Below, in pieces: positions 18,034-26,353 of a stretch of 64,000 nucleotides of DNA. The notes below the pieces were generated by a model. The model had not been told where the DNA came from. It made no database searches and was given only the letters and a program-made list of their open reading frames with translations. The DNA comes from Peptococcaceae bacterium (GTDB lineage Bacteria > Bacillota > Desulfotomaculia > Desulfotomaculales > Desulfocucumaceae), in the NCBI GenBank assembly GCA_023512435.1, contig JAILZP010000004.1, positions 1-64,000 on the forward strand. Direction: 5' to 3'. Within the stretch, counting starts at the first letter, position 1. Each line of letters opens with the position of its first letter. Position numbers and translations under genes: made by a program.

Positions 18034-18297
18034 GTGGAGTGGAAATACGCTTTTTTGGTCCTGGCCGGACTGTGCGGAATATTTGTCATGGCCGCTTTCC
18101 TGGCCCGGCCAGTCGTATGGATGCTGCGCCTGGTCAGCTGCGCCCTGGTGGGGACGGTGCTTATCCTGGTCTCCAACATGGTGCTGGGACAGGTGGGCAT
18201 GCGCATAGCTATAAACCCGGCCACGGTTTTGACGGCCGGAATTCTTCAAATTCCGGGTGCGCTGCTGCTGGTCGTGCTGAATTGCCTTTTTGTTTGA
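18034..18297 (+). CDS. bofA: BofA-family inhibitor of pro-sigmaK processing
   Basis: 87 residues. Two to three hydrophobic helices, with the family's C-terminal segment (INPATVLTAGILQIPGALLLVVLN). In sporulation BofA holds the SpoIVFB protease inactive in the outer forespore membrane until the SpoIVB signal. The gene follows recR as in B. subtilis. GTG 18034 is favoured because AAAGGG (18019-18024) is nine bases away. TTG 18028 is an alternative that adds two residues. Confidence 0.88.
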   Translation: MEWKYAFLVLAGLCGIFVMAAFLARPVVWMLRLVSCALVGTVLILVSNMVLGQVGMRIAINPATVLTAGILQIPGALLLVVLNCLFV

Positions 18298-18356
18298 CGC
18301 GCGGCCTTGAAAAGAGGCGCCGGAAGGAGGATTTTGAAAATAATGAGCCGCGTTTG

Positions 18357-18385
18357 TTGACTTGACCTTTTTTTTGCAATATACT
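18357..18385 (+). promoter_or_regulatory. SigmaA promoter upstream of P-loop gene
   Basis: TTGACT (18357-18362), exactly 17 bases, then TATACT (18380-18385). Transcription should start near 18392, giving a leader of about 105 bases with a terminator hairpin inside it. Confidence 0.75.
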
Positions 18386-18410
18386 TAGTAGTATGGTGTT
18401 GCATCGAAGC

Positions 18411-18438
18411 GGGTGTTATTGTCGGTACACCCTTTTTT
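18411..18438 (+). terminator. Terminator hairpin in leader (possible attenuator)
   Basis: GGGTGT (18411-18416) pairs with ACACCC (18427-18432), followed by six T. It lies about 20 bases after the predicted transcription start and 60 before the next gene, so read-through may be controlled. Confidence 0.65.
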
Positions 18439-18497
18439 CATTTTTCACCCTTTAGAATATTTTCTGCGAGGTGTAATTAAATATTTCGAGGCGGTTA

Positions 18498-19148
18498 GTG
18501 GAAGCATATGTTGGAGAATATGCCAGCGGCAAGAGCGAGGTGGCCGTCAACCGGGCGCTGATGTTGTCCCGGGAGGGGAGGACGGTTACCCTGGTGGACC
18601 TGGACATAGTTGAGCCCTGCTATACCCTGCGGCCCATAAAAAAAGAGCTGACGGCCGCCGGAATTCAGGTCCTGGCCTGGGAAACCAGGGATACGGTGGG
18701 CCTGGGGGAGACCGGCAACGTGATCAGGGCGGAGAACCGGTGGGCACTGAAACGCGCGGGCGATATCATTCTGGATGTAGGCTACGGCGTGGGGGGATCC
18801 CGTACCCTGAACCTTCTGGAGGGAGCATCGGACGACCCCGACCTGAAGGTGGTGGCCGTCATAAACACTTCCCGTCCCATGACCGGGTCGGTGCCGGACA
18901 TTCTCGACTACATCGGACAGCTGGGCCGGGTGGACATGTTGTTGAACAACACCCACCTGGGAGAGGAAACCACCGCTGAAATAGTGCAGGAAGGGGCCAG
19001 GTGCGTCGCCGAGGCGGCCGGCAAGCTGGGGATTCCGGTGCTGGCCACCACAGCGGTGGAAGATGTTGCCGGGGTCATCGGGCCTGAAGATTGCATGGGA
19101 AATCCGGTGTGGCCTATTCACCGCTATATGCCCAAAACTTTGTGGTAA
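18498..19148 (+). CDS. P-loop NTPase linked to 2-oxoacid:ferredoxin oxidoreductase
   Basis: 216 residues from GTG 18498 (GAGGCGG upstream). A Walker A-like GEYASGKSE (residues 6-14) lies at the very N-terminus, then a VDLDIVEP acidic motif, and a later DVGYGVGG segment. The overall plan resembles ParA/MinD-type or CobQ-like nucleotide-binding proteins. It lies directly before korABCD and in the same direction, so it may serve assembly, metal or cofactor insertion, or regulation of that complex. That role is inference: I know of no characterised homologue. Confidence 0.7.
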   Translation: MEAYVGEYASGKSEVAVNRALMLSREGRTVTLVDLDIVEPCYTLRPIKKELTAAGIQVLAWETRDTVGLGETGNVIRAENRWALKRAGDIILDVGYGVGGSRTLNLLEGASDDPDLKVVAVINTSRPMTGSVPDILDYIGQLGRVDMLLNNTHLGEETTAEIVQEGARCVAEAAGKLGIPVLATTAVEDVAGVIGPEDCMGNPVWPIHRYMPKTLW

Positions 19149-19216
19149 TCAGCCATTATCTATAAGCAACCAGATATGGGCAATACGCTATAGGCAATAA
19201 GCTATAAGTCAACATT

Positions 19217-19250
19217 AAAAAAGCTTAAAGCTTATCGCTTACAGCTTTTT
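19217..19250 (+). terminator. Hairpin between P-loop gene and korA
   Basis: AAAAAAGCT (19217-19225) pairs with AGCTTTTT (19243-19250). The A-T-rich stem and T run fit a weak bidirectional terminator, preceded by repeated ATAAGCTATAAG words. Confidence 0.5.
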
Positions 19251-19281
19251 ATAAGTTAGATTTAGGAGGTGTACCCGCTAC

Positions 19282-20370
19282 ATGCCAGAAAAACCAATCA
19301 AGGGAGAGAAACGGTATTTCATGACCGGCAACGAGGTGGTGGCTTACGCGGCGCTGGCGGCCGGGGCCGATATAATGTACGGCTATCCCATCACCCCCCA
19401 GAATGAAATCATGCACTACTGGACCCGGATGGCCCCCAAGTACGGGAAGAATTTCCTGCAGACCGAGGACGAACTCTCGGCCGGGTTTACCACCGTGGGA
19501 GGGGTGCTGGCCGGCAGGAAGTCATTTACCGCCACCGCCGGCCCCGGCAACACCCTGATGCAGGAGCCTGTCTCCATGGCCGAGGCCATGAGGCTTCCCA
19601 TCGTGGTGGTCGTGCAGCAGAGGGGCGGCCCGTCCACCGCCACGGTGATTTATTCCCAGCAGGAGGTTACCATGACCACCATCGGCGGAAACGGGGAAGG
19701 TTTCCGCATCGTGTACTCCACTTCCAGCCACCAGGAGCTTTTTGATTACACCATCAAGGCCTTCAACACGGCATGGAAGTACCGCTTCCCCACCTTTATC
19801 CTTGGTGACGGCTACCAGGCCAAGATGAGGGAGTCCCTGACCATGTACGACCCCGAGGAAAGAGGCATCAGCCTCGTGCCGGCGGAACCATACGTCGGCA
19901 AGCCCGGAACCCCGGGGACGGACAGGCCTCCGGAACAGTACCGGAACACGTACAACGTGGAAGAGGAAATTTATGAAGTGGTGCAAAACCTGGCCAGGGA
20001 TTTCAACGCCATAGCTTCGGAGGTTGCCGAGTATGAGAGCCTTGCGGCCGACCGGTCCGAAGTGGTGGTGGTTGCTCACGGGGTGGTTTCCAGGGCCGTA
20101 AAGGAAGCGGTGAATGAATTGCGGGAAGCCGGGATCAGCGTGGGCTACTTCCGCCCCGTCACCCTGCGCCCGCTGGCCGAAAAGGAACTGAGGGAAGCGG
20201 CCGACAAGGCCAGGGTCCTGCTGCTGGTGGAATCGGCCCACGGCCAGATGGCCCGCCTGATTAAAGAAGCGGCATACGGCTGCAAGGCCGAAATGATTCC
20301 CTTCTTCAAGCCGGGCATGGGTATAACAGCCGAGGAAGTGGCGGCCAGGGTCAAGTCCATACTGGGATAA
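19282..20370 (+). CDS. korA: 2-oxoacid:ferredoxin oxidoreductase, alpha subunit
   Basis: 362 residues. N-terminal pyruvate-ferredoxin oxidoreductase domain I features (GNEVVAYAALAAGADIMYGYPITPQNEI) and a domain II region (VVVVAHGVVSRAVKEAV..LRPLAEKEL). With beta, gamma and delta subunits it oxidises a 2-oxoacid, such as 2-oxoglutarate or a branched-chain ketoacid, to the acyl-CoA and reduces ferredoxin. Substrate choice cannot be read from sequence, so the kor name is approximate (vor possible). TTAGGAGGTG precedes ATG 19282. It heads a four-gene operon. Confidence 0.92.
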   Translation: MPEKPIKGEKRYFMTGNEVVAYAALAAGADIMYGYPITPQNEIMHYWTRMAPKYGKNFLQTEDELSAGFTTVGGVLAGRKSFTATAGPGNTLMQEPVSMAEAMRLPIVVVVQQRGGPSTATVIYSQQEVTMTTIGGNGEGFRIVYSTSSHQELFDYTIKAFNTAWKYRFPTFILGDGYQAKMRESLTMYDPEERGISLVPAEPYVGKPGTPGTDRPPEQYRNTYNVEEEIYEVVQNLARDFNAIASEVAEYESLAADRSEVVVVAHGVVSRAVKEAVNELREAGISVGYFRPVTLRPLAEKELREAADKARVLLLVESAHGQMARLIKEAAYGCKAEMIPFFKPGMGITAEEVAARVKSILG

Positions 20371-20449
20371 AGAGATGGCCGGGACTTTATATAGATAACA
20401 GATAAGTATTCACACCCTTTGCTTGAGAGACTGAAAGGAGGCAAATAGC

Positions 20450-21208
20450 ATGTCTGTGCAGCTGGCCATGCCAAAAAGCTGGCGGATTGATACAAAACCG
20501 CACAAGTTCTGTCCCGGTTGCGGACACGGGCTGGTGTTGAAGGCCCTGGGCCAGGCCATCGACGAACTGGGCATCCAGGACAGGGCGGTGTACGGCTGCG
20601 ATATCGGGTGTTCCCTGCTTTCCTGGGACTTCTTCAACGTGGACTCCATCCAGACCCACCACGGCAGAACCACGCCGGTGATCACCGGCCTCAAAAGGGC
20701 CAACCCGGACCTGGTCGGCATCGCCTACATGGGAGACGGCGGCGGGTACGCCATCGGGTCCCAGCACCTGGTAAACGCTGCGGCCAGGAATGAAAACATA
20801 ACCGTCATCCTGGTCAACAACACCCAGTACGGCATGACCGGAGGGCAGATGGCCCCCACCACCATGCCGGGGCAGAAAACCGAAACCTCCCCCTACGGGC
20901 GGGACCCGCAAAAGACCGGCTATCCCACCCAGGGGCCTGAAATGGTGGCCGCCATTACCAGGGAGGGGGCCTACGTGGCCCGGGGAACGGTGGCAAACCC
21001 CAAGCAGCTCAAGGGGTTCATCAAGAAGGCGCTGGAAAACCAGATCGCCGGCAACGGGTTCTCTTTCGTGGAGGTCCTCTCCACCTGCCCCACCAACTGG
21101 CGCACCAACGCCGAGGAGACCTGGAAGTTCGTGGAGAAGGAAATGACCAAGTACTTTAAGGTGGGAGAAATAAAAGTGCCAGAACCCCGGCATGAGGAGG
21201 GAAAATAA
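20450..21208 (+). CDS. korB: 2-oxoacid:ferredoxin oxidoreductase, beta (TPP-binding) subunit
   Basis: 252 residues. CPGCGH at 21-26 and the thiamine pyrophosphate motif from GDGGGYAIG (95-103) to NN (123-124) identify the TPP-binding subunit. It decarboxylates the 2-oxoacid and passes electrons on. AAAGGAGG lies upstream of ATG 20450. The stop codon overlaps the start of the gamma gene (TAATG-type junction), which indicates translational coupling. Confidence 0.94.
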   Translation: MSVQLAMPKSWRIDTKPHKFCPGCGHGLVLKALGQAIDELGIQDRAVYGCDIGCSLLSWDFFNVDSIQTHHGRTTPVITGLKRANPDLVGIAYMGDGGGYAIGSQHLVNAAARNENITVILVNNTQYGMTGGQMAPTTMPGQKTETSPYGRDPQKTGYPTQGPEMVAAITREGAYVARGTVANPKQLKGFIKKALENQIAGNGFSFVEVLSTCPTNWRTNAEETWKFVEKEMTKYFKVGEIKVPEPRHEEGK

Positions 21209-21774
21209 TGGCTAAGGCGGTTAAAATCGTCCTGGCCGGGGAAGGCGGCCAGGGTGTCCAGTCGGTGGCCGAGATCATCGCCGAGGCTGCCAATGAAGAA
21301 GGCCGGGAAGCCCTGTACATTCCCAATTTCGGCGTGGAGCAGCGCGGCGGGGTATCGGTGGCCTACCTGCAGATTGGTGACCAGGCCATCGGGTCGCCCA
21401 AATTTCTCACGGCGGACATCGTCATCGCCCTGAGCGACCGTGCGGTTTACCGGACCCGGAAGTACGTCGGTCCCGAAACGGTTTTCGTTTATGACGCGGG
21501 CATAGAGGGCGTGGAGGACGCCATACCCAAAAACGCCAGGAAAGTTCTGGCCATCCCGGCTCTGCAGGTGGCCAATGAAGAACTTAATCCCCGGGTATTC
21601 AACGTCATCATCATGGGGGCCGTGGTCAAGGCCACCCGCGTGGTTTCTGAGGAACGGGCCAAGGACGCCATTGAGAAAAAACTGGGGTACAAGTTTGAGA
21701 AGAATCCGGAACTGCGGGACCTTAACTTTAAGGCCATCGACCGGGGCGCCGAACTTGTGGCCGGTTTAGTGTAG
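21208..21774 (+). CDS. korC: 2-oxoacid:ferredoxin oxidoreductase, gamma subunit
   Basis: 188 residues of the pyruvate/ketoisovalerate oxidoreductase catalytic (gamma) domain. The N-terminal GEGGQGVQSVAEIIAEAA motif and SYGVEQRGG-like segment (NFGVEQRGGVS) are typical. It completes the CoA-binding part of the complex. The gene overlaps korB by one base and precedes the ferredoxin subunit by 14 bases. Confidence 0.94.
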   Translation: MAKAVKIVLAGEGGQGVQSVAEIIAEAANEEGREALYIPNFGVEQRGGVSVAYLQIGDQAIGSPKFLTADIVIALSDRAVYRTRKYVGPETVFVYDAGIEGVEDAIPKNARKVLAIPALQVANEELNPRVFNVIIMGAVVKATRVVSEERAKDAIEKKLGYKFEKNPELRDLNFKAIDRGAELVAGLV

Positions 21775-21788
21775 GGGGTGGCAAAGCA

Positions 21789-22040
21789 ATGACGGAAACC
21801 TTCAAGGCCAGAGAATTCGAAGTGGAAAAGGGCGTCTGGGCGATTTTCCCGGGTCTCTGCAAGGGCTGCGGGCTGTGCATCCAGAAGTGCCCCAAGAAGT
21901 GCATGTCCTGGTCCGACGTGCTGGGAGTGTACGGCACCCCGTCGGTGGAGATAAACAACGAGTGCATCGCCTGCGGCATCTGCCAGACCTTCTGCCCCGA
22001 CTGCGCCATCAGCGTGGCCAAGAAAAAGGGAGAGGAATAG
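21789..22040 (+). CDS. korD: 2-oxoacid:ferredoxin oxidoreductase, delta (2x[4Fe-4S]) subunit
   Basis: 83 residues with two ferredoxin clusters: Cys24, 27, 30 and 34 (CKGCGLCIQKC) and Cys59, 62, 65 and 69 (CIACGICQTFC). It carries electrons from the TPP site to external ferredoxin. In many clostridia this subunit comes first in the operon; here it is last. GGGGGTGG precedes the ATG. Confidence 0.93.
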   Translation: MTETFKAREFEVEKGVWAIFPGLCKGCGLCIQKCPKKCMSWSDVLGVYGTPSVEINNECIACGICQTFCPDCAISVAKKKGEE

Positions 22041-22063
22041 AATATATATAGTTTCTCAATTGT

Positions 22064-22092
22064 AAGGCCGGGTAAAGATCCGGTCTTTTTTA
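22064..22092 (+). terminator. Terminator of kor operon
   Basis: AAGGCCGG pairs with CCGGTCTT (one G-T), then a T run. Confidence 0.8.
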
Positions 22093-22111
22093 TCGTTCAG
22101 CCGTACTATGT

Positions 22112-22135
22112 GCCTCCCGCAAGGGCGGCTTTTTT
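22112..22135 (+). terminator. Second terminator hairpin
   Basis: GCCTCCC-GCAA-GGGCGGC followed by six T; a tandem backup terminator. The same CCCGCAAGGG loop recurs near 63636. Confidence 0.7.
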
Positions 22136-22292
22136 ATTTGCGGGGACTGTAGCAGTATATACAATTTTTTCGTTCGTTACCACGAAAAATGTGTGTAATA
22201 TTTTTTGGCCGGAATCGTATTTACCGTAAGAAGCTGGTTAGTTGACCGAAAGACAAGGATTCCAATATTTTTTCAAGCGGGAGGGTGAAAAA

Positions 22293-25200
22293 TTGGGTAA
22301 AAGGGGAAAAGGCGGTTTTAAAAGAGGTCCGGCCAGGGCGGGGGTGCTGTTGATTACCCTGTTGACCGTGATGGCGGGGTTCCTGTATGTTCCGGCAACC
22401 CCGGCGGATGCCTCTCCACTGGATGACGCGGTCAATGGAGTGCTGGATAAAACCGGAATAAAAAACCTGGTGGGGCCGGTCAAGACGCTGGTGGACGATG
22501 TTGCCCACGGCAATCTGCCCGTGGTGGGATCGCTGCCGAATCTTTTGCATGACCCCAACGTGGTGAAAGGCAGCCAAGACGTGGTCAAGCAGTTGACGCA
22601 GGTTGCACAAATACTGCAGAAACTGTCCGAATCGGGCGAACCCGTGTTTAACTTGATTGAAAAAATCCCCGGTGACTTCTCGGTGGAGTTCGACCTGCCC
22701 AATAACCTGGGGCGGGTGTGGGCGAAAAAAGGGAAAAACATAGCGCTTTGCCTCCGGGTATACGGCCCCAACGGGAGCCAGGCCGAGTTCGGCGTGGCCG
22801 ACGACGACCCGCTGGGCAGCGGAAACGCTCCCCAGTTCGCCAACCCGGGTCACAAATCCTATGCCTTTTTCGACCTCACCCGGAACGGCAAGTCGTACAT
22901 CCACGGCCGCCTGCCCATGGGCTTGGGCGGACTGCCCACCGTCACCGCCGAGGATTACATCCACTACGGCAAGCAGTGTATCCGGGTGCAGGTGGGAGCC
23001 GTCACCGACAATACCGTCGAGGCCAAATTCGAGGTGGGCATGGAGGCCATGTTCAGCGACGAGGTGTCGGTGGGCGCCGAGGCCAAGGCCGTACTGTCTG
23101 TGGAGGTCGATCTGAAAGAGGCAAACAGCTTGCTGAACGGCACCACTAACACCCTGGCCAATGCCGTCAACCAGAAGGCCCGCGCCGGGGGAAAGCTGGA
23201 GCCGAAAGACGTTGCCGACGTCATTACGGCAGCCTTGAAATACATGGCGGATTATAACAAAGCCCACCCCGGCGCCCTTAAAGATGTTTCGCTTGGGACA
23301 ACCATAATGGGGGAGGTGGGGGTTGGCGTGCTGGATACCGTCTGGCCGGCCGTCAGCGCCACCGGCGGGATCACCTTGTCCACTCCGGCCGAAGCCATGA
23401 TCAATATCACCAGCGCGGTGCTGCAGGCCCTTCTGGAAGCGGGCGTCAACATGGGCGACTCTTTTTTGAAGATTAATGCTTTAGTTCTGGCGGGCCAGAT
23501 GGAGAGCGACAAAGCCAGGGCCGAAATGGCCAGGCTGGAAAAAAGCTGGAACACCCAGGGTAAAGACGCGGTCAACCGCATTATCAAGGCCGTGGGCCAT
23601 GCCGTGAAAGACACCAGTATGAATGTCAGCCTTTCCGTGGACGTGGGGGGGTACAATCAAAACCCGTCCGCGGATGATAAGGCGCAATCCACCATCAATG
23701 TGTTCAGGCAAAGTGTCACCATTCCGGTGGGCAAACTTGGCGCCGCTTTTATGGATTCGGATTTTTTGCCGGATACCGTAAAGGGTTTGTCCATCCTTTT
23801 GGGCCAGTTGACCAAAGGGAAAATACCCCAGGCTGTCCCTCCGGAACTGGGCAAACTGGGCGACCTGGCCGACAGCATGGCTGAAGGCACAGTCATGAAG
23901 GTGGCCATGATGACCCCGGTCTTGGTGCAGGTCACCTGGGAGGCGCCGGCCAAGCCGTTTTTCAACTGGATAAAAAGGAACACCCAGTCGGCGGTGAGAT
24001 TCATCGGCGCCCTGCAGAAGTCGGCCGACTCCGGATCCCTTGCCGCCCTTGCGACGGGTCAACTCCGTGAGGATTTGAAATCTCTGATCGATGACCTGGG
24101 CAAGGATATGTTTTTGGGACTCAATCTCGGCGTGGGCGCCAACGCTGAAGTCGGGGCCGTGGGGGTGTTATCCGTGGGCGCCGGGGCTGCGGCCCATATC
24201 AAGGCCAACCCTGAGATGCTGCTGCTGCTGGCCAGCGGCGGGATAGCCGACCTGCACTACTCCGATGGCCGGGCCGACATGGGCTTCGACTTGAACCTGG
24301 AGGGCGGCGCTGGCGTGAAACTGGGCGAGGGGGTGGAGGCCGGGGCCAGCGGCGGACTGGGCTTTTCCACCAGTTTGCTCAATGTCATCCTGACCGAGTG
24401 GGACGGGCCGGTTCCCCAGATCTACGTCCCGCCGGCCTCAAGCAACGCCGACCTGGCCAGTCTGAAGGTTTCCGTGAGCCCGAGGGAAGTGTATATGGCG
24501 TCCCCTGTAAAAAATGATCCCGGAACGTACACCGTACAGGTGCCCAACGGGACCAAGGTGGTCATGATTGAGCCGAGGACCGTCAGCGGCCAATCCACCT
24601 TTGTTTTTCAGGGGTACGGCCCGATGAAGAATGGTGCGGGAATCTCGTATGTCCTGAAGAATACGGTGGAGCATGTCCCCTTTACCGTAGCAGCCGAGAA
24701 CGGCAATTGGAAGGGTTACGTTCTGGAAATACAGACCATGACCAGCAACGACCTGGCCTCGCTGGAACTGAGCGCGAGCCAGTTGGTGCCCTCCTTCAAT
24801 AAGTCCTGCACGGATTATACCGCCATCGTTCCGGAGTTTGTTGCCAGCGCCACCATCAAGGCGGTGGCGGTGGACCCGCTGGCCAAGCTGTCCGTGCAAT
24901 ATGTCACCAAAGAGGCAAAACAGGGGGAATTGAGCGAGCAAGTAAACCTGCGGTACGGCCCCAACAAATTTGTGCTGAGCGTGACAGACCAGGACGGCTC
25001 CACAAAAAACTATAACGTTACCGTCAACAGGTTCAGCTCAAAGCTGGAGAAATTGACGGTCAGCTATAACAATGTTTCTAAAAAAATTACACCGTCCTTT
25101 GATCCCGACAAGTATTATTACGCCGTGACGGTGGAACCGGGCAAGGAGATTCAGGTGGATGTTCACGCCAAACCGCTGGACTCGACCGCCACTGTGAAGA

Positions 25201-25658
25201 TTGACGGTTTGCCGGCCAACGAGGACAACTGGTACACGGTAAAAGTGAATCTCCCGGGCACCACCAAGACAGTGCCTATAGAAGTGACCTCGGATCGCAT
25301 CAAAAGCACCTATATGCTGGTGTTAAACGGCACATCCTCCGACGTTTCCCTGAAGGAACTGTCGGTGGGCAACGGCACTCTGTCGCCGGGCTTTAACCCG
25401 GAGATAACCCAGTATACTGCGACAGTGGGCCTTTTGGAAAAAGGGATTGAGCTTTCCGTCACCGCCAGCGACCCTGGTGCCAGCCTGGTCATAGACGGAA
25501 AGCCCTACCCTTCTTCGTCCGCCACCACCACGATACCGCTGAATATTGGGCTGCCGGGGCTGGGGCCCCAGAGCCAGATCCTGGAAGTGACGGTTGTTGC
25601 CCCCGACGGATCGACCAGGACGTACACGGTGACGGTTAAAAGGGGTTTCGGACGTTAA
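22293..25658 (+). CDS. Large secreted surface protein with C-terminal cadherin-like beta-sandwich repeats
   Basis: 1121 residues from TTG 22293, preceded by GGGAGGGTGA (TTG 22242 would add 17 residues). A basic N-terminus and a hydrophobic core form a signal peptide ending near ADA. The first 720 residues are alanine/glycine-rich and unrecognised, with glycine-rich beta stretches (NLGVGANAEVGAVGVLSVGAGAA region). The C-terminal 400 residues hold four cadherin-like (Pfam12733 type) units, each marked by LASLELSA..L.PSF....Y.A.VP and ending in DGSTK.Y.V.V. Such units mediate surface adhesion or carbohydrate contact. It is a single gene, with terminators on both sides. Confidence 0.7.
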   Translation: MGKRGKGGFKRGPARAGVLLITLLTVMAGFLYVPATPADASPLDDAVNGVLDKTGIKNLVGPVKTLVDDVAHGNLPVVGSLPNLLHDPNVVKGSQDVVKQLTQVAQILQKLSESGEPVFNLIEKIPGDFSVEFDLPNNLGRVWAKKGKNIALCLRVYGPNGSQAEFGVADDDPLGSGNAPQFANPGHKSYAFFDLTRNGKSYIHGRLPMGLGGLPTVTAEDYIHYGKQCIRVQVGAVTDNTVEAKFEVGMEAMFSDEVSVGAEAKAVLSVEVDLKEANSLLNGTTNTLANAVNQKARAGGKLEPKDVADVITAALKYMADYNKAHPGALKDVSLGTTIMGEVGVGVLDTVWPAVSATGGITLSTPAEAMINITSAVLQALLEAGVNMGDSFLKINALVLAGQMESDKARAEMARLEKSWNTQGKDAVNRIIKAVGHAVKDTSMNVSLSVDVGGYNQNPSADDKAQSTINVFRQSVTIPVGKLGAAFMDSDFLPDTVKGLSILLGQLTKGKIPQAVPPELGKLGDLADSMAEGTVMKVAMMTPVLVQVTWEAPAKPFFNWIKRNTQSAVRFIGALQKSADSGSLAALATGQLREDLKSLIDDLGKDMFLGLNLGVGANAEVGAVGVLSVGAGAAAHIKANPEMLLLLASGGIADLHYSDGRADMGFDLNLEGGAGVKLGEGVEAGASGGLGFSTSLLNVILTEWDGPVPQIYVPPASSNADLASLKVSVSPREVYMASPVKNDPGTYTVQVPNGTKVVMIEPRTVSGQSTFVFQGYGPMKNGAGISYVLKNTVEHVPFTVAAENGNWKGYVLEIQTMTSNDLASLELSASQLVPSFNKSCTDYTAIVPEFVASATIKAVAVDPLAKLSVQYVTKEAKQGELSEQVNLRYGPNKFVLSVTDQDGSTKNYNVTVNRFSSKLEKLTVSYNNVSKKITPSFDPDKYYYAVTVEPGKEIQVDVHAKPLDSTATVKIDGLPANEDNWYTVKVNLPGTTKTVPIEVTSDRIKSTYMLVLNGTSSDVSLKELSVGNGTLSPGFNPEITQYTATVGLLEKGIELSVTASDPGASLVIDGKPYPSSSATTTIPLNIGLPGLGPQSQILEVTVVAPDGSTRTYTVTVKRGFGR

Positions 25659-25704
25659 TGAACGACGACGCTTCCTCAATTTCTTTTAAGCAGCCAGGCT
25701 GATT

Positions 25705-25729
25705 AGGCCGGTCAACCGCCGGCCTTTTT
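25705..25729 (+). terminator. Terminator after surface protein
   Basis: AGGCCGG pairs with CCGGCCT followed by TTTT. Confidence 0.8.
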
Positions 25730-25811
25730 CTTTGCGTGTAACCGCCGGACCGGAACGGGAATACTTTAAAATATCCCGTTTCAGTCCGGTGGTTTGGAGG
25801 GGGCGAGGGCT

Positions 25812-26006
25812 ATGTTTGAAGGCAATTTCTTAAAAGAATGCCTGATCTGCGGCGGCAGAGGCGACGGCGGGGATGGGATCACCCTGAGAGGCGGGTTCAT
25901 CTGCGGGTACTGTGAGCGGAAGCTGGTGAACACCGGTTGTGACGGCTTGCTGTATCACTTTTATGTAAACGGGCTCAAAAAGATATGGCGCTGCACGGTG
26001 GCCTGA
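25812..26006 (+). CDS. Gin/CsfB-family anti-sigmaG factor
   Basis: 64 residues from ATG 25812, eight bases after GGAGGGGG. Cysteine pairs CLICG..(17)..CGYCE give the zinc-finger plan of Gin (CsfB), with the conserved aromatic/basic tail (YHFYVNGLKKIW). Gin binds sigmaG and sigmaE and prevents their mistimed activity during sporulation. The location between bofA and the yaaO-like gene matches csfB in B. subtilis. Its 3' end overlaps the converging gene by 46 bases. Confidence 0.83.
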   Translation: MFEGNFLKECLICGGRGDGGDGITLRGGFICGYCERKLVNTGCDGLLYHFYVNGLKKIWRCTVA

Positions 26007-26212
26007 TCCGAATTCCTTTTTCTGGCTATCCGCAGCCGGCGGTGGGCCAGTTCAATATCGGCTTTGATCTGCTGCAGCTTTAACAGGTCGATGCCTGTTT
26101 CACGGGCGATTTCCATGTCCGAAAGGCCCTTTTTCCATGACCTGATCAGCCGCACCACATTGGTGCGGTATTTTTTGCACAAGGATTTTTCGTCAATTTT
26201 GTCTGCGGCCAC
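25961..26212 (-). CDS. Small HTH-like hypothetical protein
   Basis: 83 residues from GTG 26212, preceded by an excellent GGAAGGAGGTGA. The central region (TNVVRLIRSWKKGLSDMEIARETGIDLLKLQQIKADIELA) looks like a helix-turn-helix, and the tail is basic. No family is recognised. It converges on and overlaps the gin gene by 46 bases, so antisense interference between the two transcripts is possible. Longer starts (to 26254) are in frame but lack a ribosome-binding site. Confidence 0.65.
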   Translation of the reverse strand: MAADKIDEKSLCKKYRTNVVRLIRSWKKGLSDMEIARETGIDLLKLQQIKADIELAHRRLRIARKRNSDQATVQRHIFLSPFT

Positions 26213-26353
26213 GGGTTCACCTCCTTCCCGGGACAGGCATCTGGATTGGGCCAACCGCTGGAGGAGTTGTCAAAGGCATCTCGAAAGGGTCTCGATATAT
26301 ATTTTGCATCGATAAAAACACATTATTAAATTAAATGTTGGCAAAATTTCCGG

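Noticed and set aside
23481-24062. 193-codon minus-strand frame inside the cadherin-like surface gene
   Set aside because: Shadow of a well-supported plus-strand gene.
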